Below, piece by piece: positions 18,315 to 26,837 of a DNA stretch of 64,000 bases. The stretch is taken from positions 33,974 to 97,973 of the forward strand of contig NCHA01000009.1 in the NCBI GenBank assembly GCA_002257025.1, given 5' to 3'. Every line of letters starts with the position of its first letter. Position 1 is the first letter of the stretch. This stretch comes from Sphingobacteriales bacterium 16-39-50. GTDB lineage: Bacteria > Bacteroidota > Bacteroidia > Sphingobacteriales > Sphingobacteriaceae. The translations under genes were made by a program, and so were the position numbers. Under the pieces are notes generated by a model, which was not told the origin of the DNA, did no database searches, and saw nothing but the letters and a program-made list of their open reading frames with translations.

Positions 18315-20555
18315 TCAGAAACCAAGCTTTTTATCAAGTTCGCTCACTCCTGACTGCTGTTTGGAGTATTCAGCACAATCAAGGACTGTTGTAATTCCAC
18401 CTTTTGGAGGAGGGAAATCACCTTTGCTATATTTCAATGCTGGATCTGCATAAACCTTTTGCATATAGATCGCAAATATCGGGAGTGCTGTATTGGCACC
18501 CTCACCGAAATTGGTTGTACTGAAGTGGATCGCACGGTCTTCAGCACCGGTCCACACACCTGTTACAAGTTCTGGGGTGATTCCCATGAACCATCCATCA
18601 GAATTATTTTGCGTAGTGCCTGTTTTTCCTCCGATTGGATTGTAGAGTTTATATCTGTATCCTAATCTGACACCAGTACCCTCTTTTACCACTGCTTTTA
18701 ACATATCGGTCATGATATAGGCCGTCTGTTCGTCCAGAACAACTTTTATTCTTGGGCGACGTTCGTATATAACGTTTCCATTTTTATCGGCTATGCGTAA
18801 AAGATAGATAGGTTCTGTCCATACACCATGATTCACAAATACTGAATAAGCGCCTACCATATCGTAAACAGAAGCGTCAAAAGTACCCAGACAAATCGAA
18901 GGTACTGCCGGCACATCACTGGTAATACCCATATTTTTCGTTAGTGTTGCAACAGCGGTCTGCCCAACCTCTTTCATCATATAGGCGGTAATATAATTCT
19001 GTGAATTGGCCAACGCCTTTTTAAGTGTGAGCGATCCTGGTATTGGCTTATAAGCTTTAGGATACCAGGTAGTGCCATCACCTGCGTCTATACCAACGGG
19101 CTCATTTGCGACGGTGTAACATGGCGAATATCCACCATTGCCAATCGCTACAGCATAGGTAAAAGGTTTTGCTGTAGATCCCACCTGACGGGTTCCCATT
19201 TTTACCTGATCATATTTAAAATGGGTGTAATTTGTACCTCCTACCCATGCCCTGACGTAACCGGTCTGGGGTTCCATTGACATGAGGGCATTACGAAGCA
19301 TGAGTTTATAATATTTAATTGAGTCGACAGGCCGCATCACCGTATCGATTTCACCTCTCCAGCTAAAAATGGTCATTTGGGTCGGTGTTCTGAAATTTTG
19401 GTGAATCTCTTCTTCGGTCTTCCCTTCAGCCTTTAGTTGCTGATAACGGTCAGAACGGCGCATACCCTGACTTATCAGTAATTTTGCTTCCGGGATATTA
19501 AAAGGGTCGCGACCTTTCCATGAATTATTGAACTGAACCTGCAGTGTTTTTAAATACTCCATCTGAGCATCTTCTGCATATTTCTGCATCCGCGAATTGA
19601 TTGTTGTATAGATCTTGAGCCCATCTCTATCCAGATCATAAGGTGTGCCGTCGGCTTTATAGATCGAGTTTTCTTCAAGTGTCTGCTGAATATCTTTCTT
19701 GAGTACCGCCCTGAAATAGGGTGCAGATCCTTCGTTATGATCAGAAGGGTTGAATGCCAGTTTTAAAGGGCTTTTCTTCAGAAGTTCTACCTCAGCATCA
19801 CTGATGTAGTTTGCGTTGTGCATGTTTTCCAGAACCGTATTTCTGCGTCTGAGGGCTCTTTCAGGATTACGGTGAGGATTATAAAGTGAAGGGCCTTTTA
19901 GCATCCCGATAAGAATCGCAGCTTGTTCAGGCTTAAGCTTATCAGGTGTGGTACTGAAATAAGTTCTGGCCGCCGATTTAATTCCAAATGTATTGTAAGA
20001 TCCAAAATCTACCGTGTTGAGATACATCGTAATAATCTCCTCTTTAGTATACTGCCGTTCCAGTTTTACGGCAACAATGAGTTCCTGTGATTTCTGAATC
20101 AGACGCTTGGTAAAGTTTCTGGATCTTCCTTCTTTTGAGAAGAGGTTTAAAGCAAGCTGCTGGGTAATAGTACTTGCGCCTTGTCGTTTTCCGGCCAGGT
20201 TATAAAAAATAACTGTAAACGTACGTTTGAAATCAATACCCGAGTGACTGTAAAAGCGGATATCTTCAGTTGCGATCAGTGCATTAATGACATTTGGGGA
20301 AATCTCATCATAACGAACATTAGAGCGGTTTTGAACATAATAGGTACCTAATACAATATCATCACTCGAAATAACCTCTGAAGCCTGATAACTCTTTGGA
20401 TTTTCGAGCATACGAAGATCAGGTAGTCTGCCAAATAATCCCAGGCCGATGCTGAAGATCAGTATAGCTCCAAATGCAATCAATCCCAGGATCCATTTCC
20501 AGAATAGGATAGTATAGCGATTTAAATCATGCTGAGTCAGCTTGGTATTATTCAT
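18315..20555 (-). CDS. mrcA: Class A penicillin-binding protein 1A
   Basis: 746 aa. One N-terminal transmembrane helix (~20-42), then a GT51 glycosyltransferase domain with catalytic ATEDIRFYSHSG (Glu97) and GASTITQQLALNLF, and a transpeptidase domain with GSTAKPF (Ser460, Lys463), SQN in ALANSQNY and KTGTT. It polymerises and cross-links peptidoglycan. The predicted C-terminal tail is short. It starts 12 bp after the sprE-like gene, and uvrC follows, so the three may be co-transcribed. Confidence 0.94.
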   Translation of the reverse strand: MNNTKLTQHDLNRYTILFWKWILGLIAFGAILIFSIGLGLFGRLPDLRMLENPKSYQASEVISSDDIVLGTYYVQNRSNVRYDEISPNVINALIATEDIRFYSHSGIDFKRTFTVIFYNLAGKRQGASTITQQLALNLFSKEGRSRNFTKRLIQKSQELIVAVKLERQYTKEEIITMYLNTVDFGSYNTFGIKSAARTYFSTTPDKLKPEQAAILIGMLKGPSLYNPHRNPERALRRRNTVLENMHNANYISDAEVELLKKSPLKLAFNPSDHNEGSAPYFRAVLKKDIQQTLEENSIYKADGTPYDLDRDGLKIYTTINSRMQKYAEDAQMEYLKTLQVQFNNSWKGRDPFNIPEAKLLISQGMRRSDRYQQLKAEGKTEEEIHQNFRTPTQMTIFSWRGEIDTVMRPVDSIKYYKLMLRNALMSMEPQTGYVRAWVGGTNYTHFKYDQVKMGTRQVGSTAKPFTYAVAIGNGGYSPCYTVANEPVGIDAGDGTTWYPKAYKPIPGSLTLKKALANSQNYITAYMMKEVGQTAVATLTKNMGITSDVPAVPSICLGTFDASVYDMVGAYSVFVNHGVWTEPIYLLRIADKNGNVIYERRPRIKVVLDEQTAYIMTDMLKAVVKEGTGVRLGYRYKLYNPIGGKTGTTQNNSDGWFMGITPELVTGVWTGAEDRAIHFSTTNFGEGANTALPIFAIYMQKVYADPALKYSKGDFPPPKGGITTVLDCAEYSKQQSGVSELDKKLGF

Positions 20556-20567
20556 ATAAAGCTTGTA

Positions 20568-23285
20568 TTAATAGTTCCTTTTGTAATACTCGACATAAAG
20601 GTCGAGTGTTTCTTTATCAATTATTTTTTCGAGATTCTGAGAATTAATTATGAAGGTATTGTATTTGCCTACAGGTATCTTCATAATTGCCCTCATCAGG
20701 GGGCTGATATTAGTAAAATAAGTTGTTACCGCTTCCTTTCCGGTAAACGGACCTACAAATATCAATTGATTTTGGTTAGCAACCGATTTTAATTGATGTT
20801 TTATTGCTGATCCGGGTAAATTGGCCCGGTTAAACTGCCCGATCCCAAATCGGGATGAGCTTAAATTAACTGAAGGGTCAGAAATATTCACTACGAAATA
20901 ATGCTGTGCAGAATCATCATTCCTGAAAAGACCGGTTTCTGAGGTAGTTTCTAATTTAACGGTTTGAGGTTTCTCCTTATTGTCAGCAATTGGCTTATTG
21001 TCATCAGGTTCAGCGACTAAGATCGCAGGCTGTTCCATTTCAGCCTCCTGAAAAAATCTGTTATTGAAATCCATGTCACTTAACGCTACTATCCGTTCTG
21101 CCATTGCAATCCTGTTCGAATCGATGAATGCAAGATGTTGCTTAATGAGAGGAACAATTAGTTTTTCGTCAGGAAAATTGCTGATTATCTCTTTAAAAGC
21201 ATTTTCCAGACCCGGAAGTTTTTGAGTATGCCCAATGGCCAGCGAATTTAAATAAGCTAATTGTGCAGGTACTTTTTGTACCCCTGAAACCTGTCTGTAC
21301 TTTTCAATAGAATTAAGCATTTCTGTATAATTCTTTTTTACATATAAGTCGTAAATGTCATTATAAAGCCGGTTGAAGGCAGCTTCCTGCTCATCCTGTT
21401 TTTGACTGAAATCCGGGTCTATAATTATTTTTGCAAATGGGGACTCAGGAAATTTAGTAAGAAGGATATTTTTGTATTCGTCAGATCGTTTCTTGTTGGC
21501 GGTGCTGTAAAGTCTGTATAAATTATAATAAACGGCCAGCTTATTCTGATTTTCAGGGAAGCGGTTTAATAATTGTTCATAGGTTTTTACGGCTTCGGCA
21601 GTATCGGCAGATATGTCCCGATAATAATTGGCAATATCATAAAGTGCTGATGCAATTTTCTGATTTGACTCGGCCTTTTGTTCAGGGCTTACAGGAACTG
21701 ACAGGATATATTCCATTATCCGGGCATCCATATCGGGCTCCGTTTTTATTTCCTGCATCGGAAAAGGGTTTGCAGCACTGCCAGGATCCGGGAGAATTGC
21801 TGAAGGCATCTCAGATACTGTGCGCTGGCTTCGCCGCCAGTTATCTTCCAGTTTTCTTGGACCCCAGCGTTTCTTAAAATCGGCAAGCCCCTGACTTAAT
21901 GCCGCAGAATTATTAAAATAGAATCTTGTATCTCTGGAATTAGAAGAAATTAGAGTTGTTGGATTAAATGCATTTCCACCAACAGGAATTCCTGAACCAC
22001 TCTGTGCTTTTTCGGTTTGCTCCAGCATCATTTTGCCAATCCTTTCTTTACGCTCAGCATCAGGTAATTGCGCCAGCATTTGCAGGGTATCCTGTTGAGC
22101 TATAATACTTAGGCTATTTGCCAATACCTCCAGATTATCGGCTTTCTTTTTAATCAGAAGGTAATCAGGGTAGTTTTTAGGTAAACTGATGAGTGTACTG
22201 TCATAATAGGCCTTAGACATCAGAAAATCTGATTTATTAAAGTAAATTTCGGCTAGTTCCAGATAAGCCAGTCCTTTCAGGTTTAAATTTTTCGTACTTT
22301 TCGATACAGCCAGATTATAATTTTCAATTGCTTTTTCAAAATTATTGGCCTGGGCATAACTATTGGCTATCTGAAAATAGACCTGGTCAAGAAGTTCCCT
22401 GTTTTTGTCATCCTTAAGAAGAGCCATGATTTCTCTTGTTCTTCCTGAAGTATCCCCGCTTAATTCAGTTTTAAGATTAATACGACTGAGGTTCGCATTA
22501 AATGCCATATCGAAAGGGGCATTACTTTTAATTACTTTCGTATAATTAGATAAGGCGTTCTGTGCCTGGCCGGTAATTTCATACAACTGAGCAGTGAGAT
22601 AGGTCCAACGGATCTTCTTCTGTTTATTTTTGACCGTTTTCAGGGCCCTTTCGAGCAGGTTTATCGCTTCCTGATCCTGCTTTGCATATATGTACAGATG
22701 AGCACGTGTTGCATAAATGTCGGCAACTGATCTTTTTTCTGATAATATATTGCTGATGGCTGTATCAAGAGTGCTTTCAGCTTCCTCCATGCGGTCGGAT
22801 GCAATCAGAGACCTTGCTTTCCATGCCAGTGCTGCCTGTCTTATTTCTTTCTCTAAAGGATAATTAATATACACGTAGTTAAAAAATTCAACTGCATTGA
22901 AAAAATTAGATTTCAAATGGTTTGCTTTTGCGATTAGAAAGTAAGCATCATCAACATACTTACTCAAGGATTTTTCATTGGCAATGGTGTTTGCCTTTAA
23001 AATGGCATCATCCAGATTTTTTAGTTCTGATTGTGAAAGACTCTCATTGGGCTCTTTATATACAGAAATCACCCGGTCATAATTATCAGCATAATTTAAC
23101 TGAATATTTTTTTCGCTTAGATTTATCAGTTCTTTAGCATTATAAAGGATATTATAATGCGCTGTTAAGTTCTGCATACCCCTGCTGGCCACAGTTTCTT
23201 TCTGTGAGCTGCATGAAAGCAGGCAAAAGCAAAAAAAGCAGCTTAGGAATATAAAACGAAATGCAATCAGAATATTTGAATTCAA
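20568..23285 (-). CDS. sprE: Long TPR lipoprotein, probable SprE/PorW (T9SS)
   Basis: 905 aa. There is no usable ATG near the N-terminus; the best start is the TTG at 23285, which gives a lipoprotein signal peptide ending CLLSC. Directly after it comes RGMQNLTAHYNILYNAKE, which I recognise from SprE/PorW proteins. Many TPR-like helical pairs follow (residues ~110-400 and 540-720), a low-complexity linker, and a C-terminal domain ending in FIINSQNLEKIIDKET. PorW links the T9SS outer-membrane translocon to the PorK/N (GldK/N) ring. The presence of gldKLMN and gldB nearby supports the call; other large TPR lipoproteins remain possible. Confidence 0.72.
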   Translation of the reverse strand: MNSNILIAFRFIFLSCFFCFCLLSCSSQKETVASRGMQNLTAHYNILYNAKELINLSEKNIQLNYADNYDRVISVYKEPNESLSQSELKNLDDAILKANTIANEKSLSKYVDDAYFLIAKANHLKSNFFNAVEFFNYVYINYPLEKEIRQAALAWKARSLIASDRMEEAESTLDTAISNILSEKRSVADIYATRAHLYIYAKQDQEAINLLERALKTVKNKQKKIRWTYLTAQLYEITGQAQNALSNYTKVIKSNAPFDMAFNANLSRINLKTELSGDTSGRTREIMALLKDDKNRELLDQVYFQIANSYAQANNFEKAIENYNLAVSKSTKNLNLKGLAYLELAEIYFNKSDFLMSKAYYDSTLISLPKNYPDYLLIKKKADNLEVLANSLSIIAQQDTLQMLAQLPDAERKERIGKMMLEQTEKAQSGSGIPVGGNAFNPTTLISSNSRDTRFYFNNSAALSQGLADFKKRWGPRKLEDNWRRSQRTVSEMPSAILPDPGSAANPFPMQEIKTEPDMDARIMEYILSVPVSPEQKAESNQKIASALYDIANYYRDISADTAEAVKTYEQLLNRFPENQNKLAVYYNLYRLYSTANKKRSDEYKNILLTKFPESPFAKIIIDPDFSQKQDEQEAAFNRLYNDIYDLYVKKNYTEMLNSIEKYRQVSGVQKVPAQLAYLNSLAIGHTQKLPGLENAFKEIISNFPDEKLIVPLIKQHLAFIDSNRIAMAERIVALSDMDFNNRFFQEAEMEQPAILVAEPDDNKPIADNKEKPQTVKLETTSETGLFRNDDSAQHYFVVNISDPSVNLSSSRFGIGQFNRANLPGSAIKHQLKSVANQNQLIFVGPFTGKEAVTTYFTNISPLMRAIMKIPVGKYNTFIINSQNLEKIIDKETLDLYVEYYKRNY

Positions 23286-23449
23286 TTTAATCTTGCTTGA
23301 AATATATAACAGAATCTTTGCAAAGATATTTTATCATAACGGATTTGTCCTGATAAATATAAACTCTTTCTATCATAAAACTCTTTCACCAGAGGGTGCT
23401 AACTAATTTTGGCTTTGATTTATTTCACTGAATGCAGCTTATATTTTGA

Positions 23450-23457
23450 TAATTTTG
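23450..23457 (+). promoter_or_regulatory. Candidate -7 element of the ATP synthase operon
   Basis: TAATTTTG matches the Bacteroidota sigma-A -7 consensus TAnnTTTG exactly and lies 17 bp before the atpZ-like start. A second, near-consensus TATATTTTG sits directly upstream at 23440-23448. No good -33 TTTG is at the ideal distance (a TTTG occurs at 23414-23417), so the call is tentative. Confidence 0.35.
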
Positions 23458-23474
23458 CATTATAAAATCGATTT

Positions 23475-23729
23475 ATGGAGCAGAAGGCAGAGAATCACAA
23501 GAATAATGACAAAACTGATGGTAGTGAAGCTGAAAAGCAGGCCCTGAACAGTTATGTAAAATATACCGGTGTGGCTTTTCAAATGATGGCTATTATCGGA
23601 CTTTCGGCATATATAGGATATAAGACCGATCAGTATTATGAGCATAAGACGCAGTGGGTAACTGCAATTGCCTGCGTTTTGGGTGTCTTTTTATCAATTT
23701 ATCAGACCATCAGACAGTTAAAGCCATGA
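23475..23729 (+). CDS. AtpZ/AtpI-family small membrane protein
   Basis: 84 aa: charged N-terminus (MEQKAENHKNNDKTDG), then two transmembrane helices, GVAFQMMAIIGLSAYIGYK and WVTAIACVLGVFLSIYQTI. This is the AtpZ/AtpI pattern of proteins encoded at the head of ATP synthase operons, thought to help c-ring assembly or Mg/Ca handling. Its stop overlaps the next start (ATGA). Confidence 0.8.
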   Translation: MEQKAENHKNNDKTDGSEAEKQALNSYVKYTGVAFQMMAIIGLSAYIGYKTDQYYEHKTQWVTAIACVLGVFLSIYQTIRQLKP

Positions 23730-24115
23730 GTATTAGTCGTTTTTTCGTTTATTTTATTCTGTTCACAATTTTTCTGGCCATTGCTCCCCTGGTATTTCAG
23801 TTCCTTTATCCGGAAATGAAGTTCCTGATTCCAAAATTCTGGGCTCTGTTCTGGATATTTGAAATTTTAACCCTAAGTATCTATCTAGTGGCTTCCTGGA
23901 GGATGAGAATCAGTGATAAGGCATCCGGTCAGGCATTGCTCGGCAGTGTTACCATAAAGTTGCTTTTTTGCATGATAATAGCCTTTGTTTACATCAATGC
24001 AAACCCGGTTGACCCCTTTAAATTTATCATCAATTTTTTTTATCTATATTTCTTTCATACAGTGTTTGAAATATATTGTTTGTTATGTAACTTGCGCAAC
24101 CAAAAATTTAAGTAA
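23726..24115 (+). CDS. Small four-helix membrane protein of the atp operon
   Basis: 129 aa from the ATG at 23726, which overlaps the preceding stop (ATGA) and so indicates translational coupling. About four hydrophobic helices: SRFFVYFILFTIFLAIAPL, FWALFWIFEILTLSIYLVA, LLGSVTIKLLFCMIIAFVY and INFFYLYFFHTVFEIYCLL. It takes the place of AtpI/UncI between atpZ and atpB; the sequence is too diverged to name with confidence. An assembly role for the membrane sector is inference from position. Confidence 0.65.
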   Translation: MSISRFFVYFILFTIFLAIAPLVFQFLYPEMKFLIPKFWALFWIFEILTLSIYLVASWRMRISDKASGQALLGSVTIKLLFCMIIAFVYINANPVDPFKFIINFFYLYFFHTVFEIYCLLCNLRNQKFK

Positions 24116-24129
24116 ATTCCTTATAATAA

Positions 24130-25275
24130 ATGGATTTGAGCCATATTTTCAATTCAAAAAAATTCTTCAGCATAGCTATTTGTGCAGTTTTATTTTCGTT
24201 TTTGAGTTTTTCCGCTTTTTCTCAGGAGCATGCATCTTCAGATACAGCACATGCTACAGCAGCAGGAGCACATGATGCTAAACCAGAAAAGGAGGAGGAC
24301 ATATCCAAGGTAATTCTTCATCACATCGCGGATTCGCATGAGTGGCACTTTTTTGGTCATGTAGCGCTTCCTTTGCCGGTTATTTTGTGGACTGACAACG
24401 GACTGGTTAGTTTTCTTTCAAATAAGTTTGGACATAATGACCATGGTACCGAATTACTGGATGTAGATGGTACCAAACTGGTTTATTATCACGGAAAATA
24501 TTACTACCCAGAATCTGTAAAAAGTGCTGATGGGACTTACATCGCATACAATAACAAAGGGGATATTATGAATACCAAGCCTCTTGATATTTCAATTACC
24601 AAGAATGTGGTTTCTTTGTTAATCTCAGTTACGATTTTGCTTGTTGTGTTCATTGGTATTGCCAATGCTTACAAGAAACGTGAAGGTAAAGCTCCAAAAG
24701 GTTTGCAGTCTATTCTTGAGCCAATCATCATATTTGTTCGCGATGATATTGCCAAGCCGCAGTTAGGTCATAAGTACAGAGGTTTTATGCCCTATTTATT
24801 AACGGTATTTTTCTTTGTGTGGTTGAACAACCTGATGGGATTGATTCCTTTTTTCCCGGGAGGTGCAAACTTAACTGGAAATATTGCGGTGACTATGATG
24901 TTAGCACTCTGTACTTTTATTTTAACAACTGTAAATGGTAACAAGAATTACTGGGGTCACGTATTTACCCCTCATGTTCCATGGTGGTTATATCCATTAA
25001 TGATCCCTGTTGAGATCATTGGTTTGTTTACCAAGCCCATCGCTCTGATGATTCGTCTATTTGCAAACATTACTGCAGGTCACATCCTTATTTTAAGTTT
25101 GATCTCTCTGATCTTTATCTTAAAGTCGGTTCTTGTTGCCGGTATTGCAGTTCCGTTTGTTCTTTTTATCAGTGTGATCGAGCTAGTGGTAGGTTTTATT
25201 CAGGCATTTATTTTCACAATTCTGTCGGCCTTATTTATAGGGATGGCAGTTGAAGAGAAGCATGCCGAGCATTAA
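24130..25275 (+). CDS. atpB: ATP synthase subunit a
   Basis: 381 aa, longer than the ~270 aa of E. coli subunit a. An N-terminal signal-like segment (SIAICAVLFSFLSFSAFSQ) and a His/Asp-rich extension of roughly 130 residues precede the core. The core shows IFVRDDIAKPQLG, FFVWLNNLMGLIPFFPGG and the essential arginine in PIALMIRLFANITAGHI, followed by SVIELVVGFIQAFIFTILSALFIG. It forms the proton half-channels of Fo. The long N-terminus is common in Bacteroidota; its role is unknown. Confidence 0.95.
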   Translation: MDLSHIFNSKKFFSIAICAVLFSFLSFSAFSQEHASSDTAHATAAGAHDAKPEKEEDISKVILHHIADSHEWHFFGHVALPLPVILWTDNGLVSFLSNKFGHNDHGTELLDVDGTKLVYYHGKYYYPESVKSADGTYIAYNNKGDIMNTKPLDISITKNVVSLLISVTILLVVFIGIANAYKKREGKAPKGLQSILEPIIIFVRDDIAKPQLGHKYRGFMPYLLTVFFFVWLNNLMGLIPFFPGGANLTGNIAVTMMLALCTFILTTVNGNKNYWGHVFTPHVPWWLYPLMIPVEIIGLFTKPIALMIRLFANITAGHILILSLISLIFILKSVLVAGIAVPFVLFISVIELVVGFIQAFIFTILSALFIGMAVEEKHAEH

Positions 25276-25297
25276 TATGAATTTATTTTTTGTTTAA

Positions 25298-25540
<243 letters not shown>

Positions 25541-25541
25541 A

Positions 25542-25578
25542 AAAATAAGGCTTGTGCGATTGGCACCGGCCTTATTTT
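25542..25578 (+). terminator. Intra-operon hairpin after atpE (possible partial terminator)
   Basis: AAAATAAGGC (25542-25551) pairs with GCCTTATTTT (25569-25578), and inside it GTGC (25554-25557) pairs with GCAC (25563-25566) across a 5-nt loop. It begins 2 bp after the atpE stop and is followed by ATTGTTTTG. It lies within the operon, so it probably attenuates read-through or protects the upstream mRNA 3' end, consistent with the high c-subunit stoichiometry. Confidence 0.6.
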
Positions 25579-25613
25579 ATTGTTTTGATTGATTTATTAA
25601 ATAATATAACAAA

Positions 25614-26126
25614 ATGACATTACTGGCATTAAATCCATTAGTTTCTCCGGATCCGGGTTTATTTATCTGGTCAACAGTAGCTTTTTTAATACTGTTCTTC
25701 CTTTTAAGCAAGTTTGCATGGAAGCCGATTGTAAAGGCTCTTGATGAGCGTGAGCGTTCAATTGAGGATGCTTTATCGAAAGCTGAAATGGCGAAAGCTG
25801 AGATGGCTAAGCTAATCAGCGAAAATGAGGATCTTTTAAAGGAAGCCCGTTTAGAGAGAGATAACATCCTTAAAGAAGCCAAAGAAATTAAAGATCAGAT
25901 CATCAATGATGCAAAAGATCAGGCTAAGGCAGAAGGAACTAAATTGATCGAAAAGGCGAAAGACGAAATTACAAACCAAAAACTTGCTGCTATGGCAGAG
26001 ATCAAGAATCAGGTTTCAAGCTTGTCATTAGCTATTGCTGAGAAAGTATTACGTAAGCAACTGGAAGATCAGGATAAGCAACAGGCTCTTGTAAATGACC
26101 TGTTAAAAGAAGTAAAACTTAATTGA
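25614..26126 (+). CDS. atpF: ATP synthase subunit b
   Basis: 170 aa: one N-terminal transmembrane helix (PGLFIWSTVAFLILFFLLSKF, preceded by a short periplasmic tail) and a long charged coiled coil ending in ALVNDLLKEVK. The signature KFAWKPIVKALDERE follows the membrane segment. Subunit b is the peripheral stalk that holds F1 (through delta) to Fo. Its stop is followed at once by heptameric repeats that extend to the atpH start. Confidence 0.94.
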   Translation: MTLLALNPLVSPDPGLFIWSTVAFLILFFLLSKFAWKPIVKALDERERSIEDALSKAEMAKAEMAKLISENEDLLKEARLERDNILKEAKEIKDQIINDAKDQAKAEGTKLIEKAKDEITNQKLAAMAEIKNQVSSLSLAIAEKVLRKQLEDQDKQQALVNDLLKEVKLN

Positions 26127-26206
26127 GTTGACAATTGATAGGTTGAGAATTGACAGTTTGAAAAACTCTGTAACTAACAACTAACAACCAACAACTAACA
26201 ACCACT
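26127..26206 (+). repeat. Heptameric repeats between atpF and atpH
   Basis: Left part (26127-26161): TTGA recurs at 7- or 8-nt steps (GTTGACA, ATTGATA, GGTTGAG, AATTGAC, AGTTTGA). Right part (26172-26206): five exact 7-nt units AACTAAC, AACTAAC, AACCAAC, AACTAAC, AACCACT, the last ending directly at the atpH ATG. Left and right units are partly complementary (TTGxxxG / AACTAAC), so a loose hairpin is possible. Confidence 0.85.
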
Positions 26207-26746
26207 ATGTCAGAAATACAAGTTGCATCGCGTTACGCAAAATCTATCATTGACCTGGCTGTTGAGCAGAATGCTCTTGAGCTTGTGAAGAAGGATATTG
26301 AGTTGTTTGTCGGAACATGCAGAGAAAATCCTGCTTTACAGGCAATTCTAAAGAATCCGATTATAAGCCTTGAAAAGAAGGCAAATATTCTGGATGGCTT
26401 ATTTGCTGATAAGTTACATAAGATGATTCTTTCTTTTTTCCATATTGTGATCAGGAAAGGTCGTTCAGAAATTTTATATGCCACAGCTAAGGAATTTATC
26501 AGCCAATACAACATCATTAAAAATGTGGTAAAGGCTACTGTAACTTCAGCTTCTCCATTGAGTAAAGAAAATATTGCTCAGATAGAAGATGTGGTGAAGC
26601 AGGCAACAAATGGAGAGATTATCCTTTCGGCTCAGGTTGATCCTGATCTGATTGGAGGATTTATTCTTAAAGTTGGCGATAAGCAGTTTGATACCAGTTT
26701 ATCCAGCAAGTTGAATAAACTAAAAAAGGAATTTGAAAATAACTAA
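26207..26746 (+). CDS. atpH: ATP synthase subunit delta
   Basis: 179 aa. Starts EIQVASRYAKSIIDLAVEQ, the OSCP/delta signature, and continues with NPIISLEKKANIL and the C-terminal VDPDLIGGFILKVGDKQFDTSLSSKL. It joins the b-subunit stalk to the top of F1. The 35 bp before its start codon are made entirely of 7-nt repeats, with no Shine-Dalgarno sequence. Confidence 0.94.
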   Translation: MSEIQVASRYAKSIIDLAVEQNALELVKKDIELFVGTCRENPALQAILKNPIISLEKKANILDGLFADKLHKMILSFFHIVIRKGRSEILYATAKEFISQYNIIKNVVKATVTSASPLSKENIAQIEDVVKQATNGEIILSAQVDPDLIGGFILKVGDKQFDTSLSSKLNKLKKEFENN

Positions 26747-26837
26747 ATAACCCCAAATCCTTAACAGGGCTTTTGATTGCTTCCTAATAGGGGTGGGGGG
26801 CGTAAGATTTACAATATAAAACTCAAAAAATACTACT

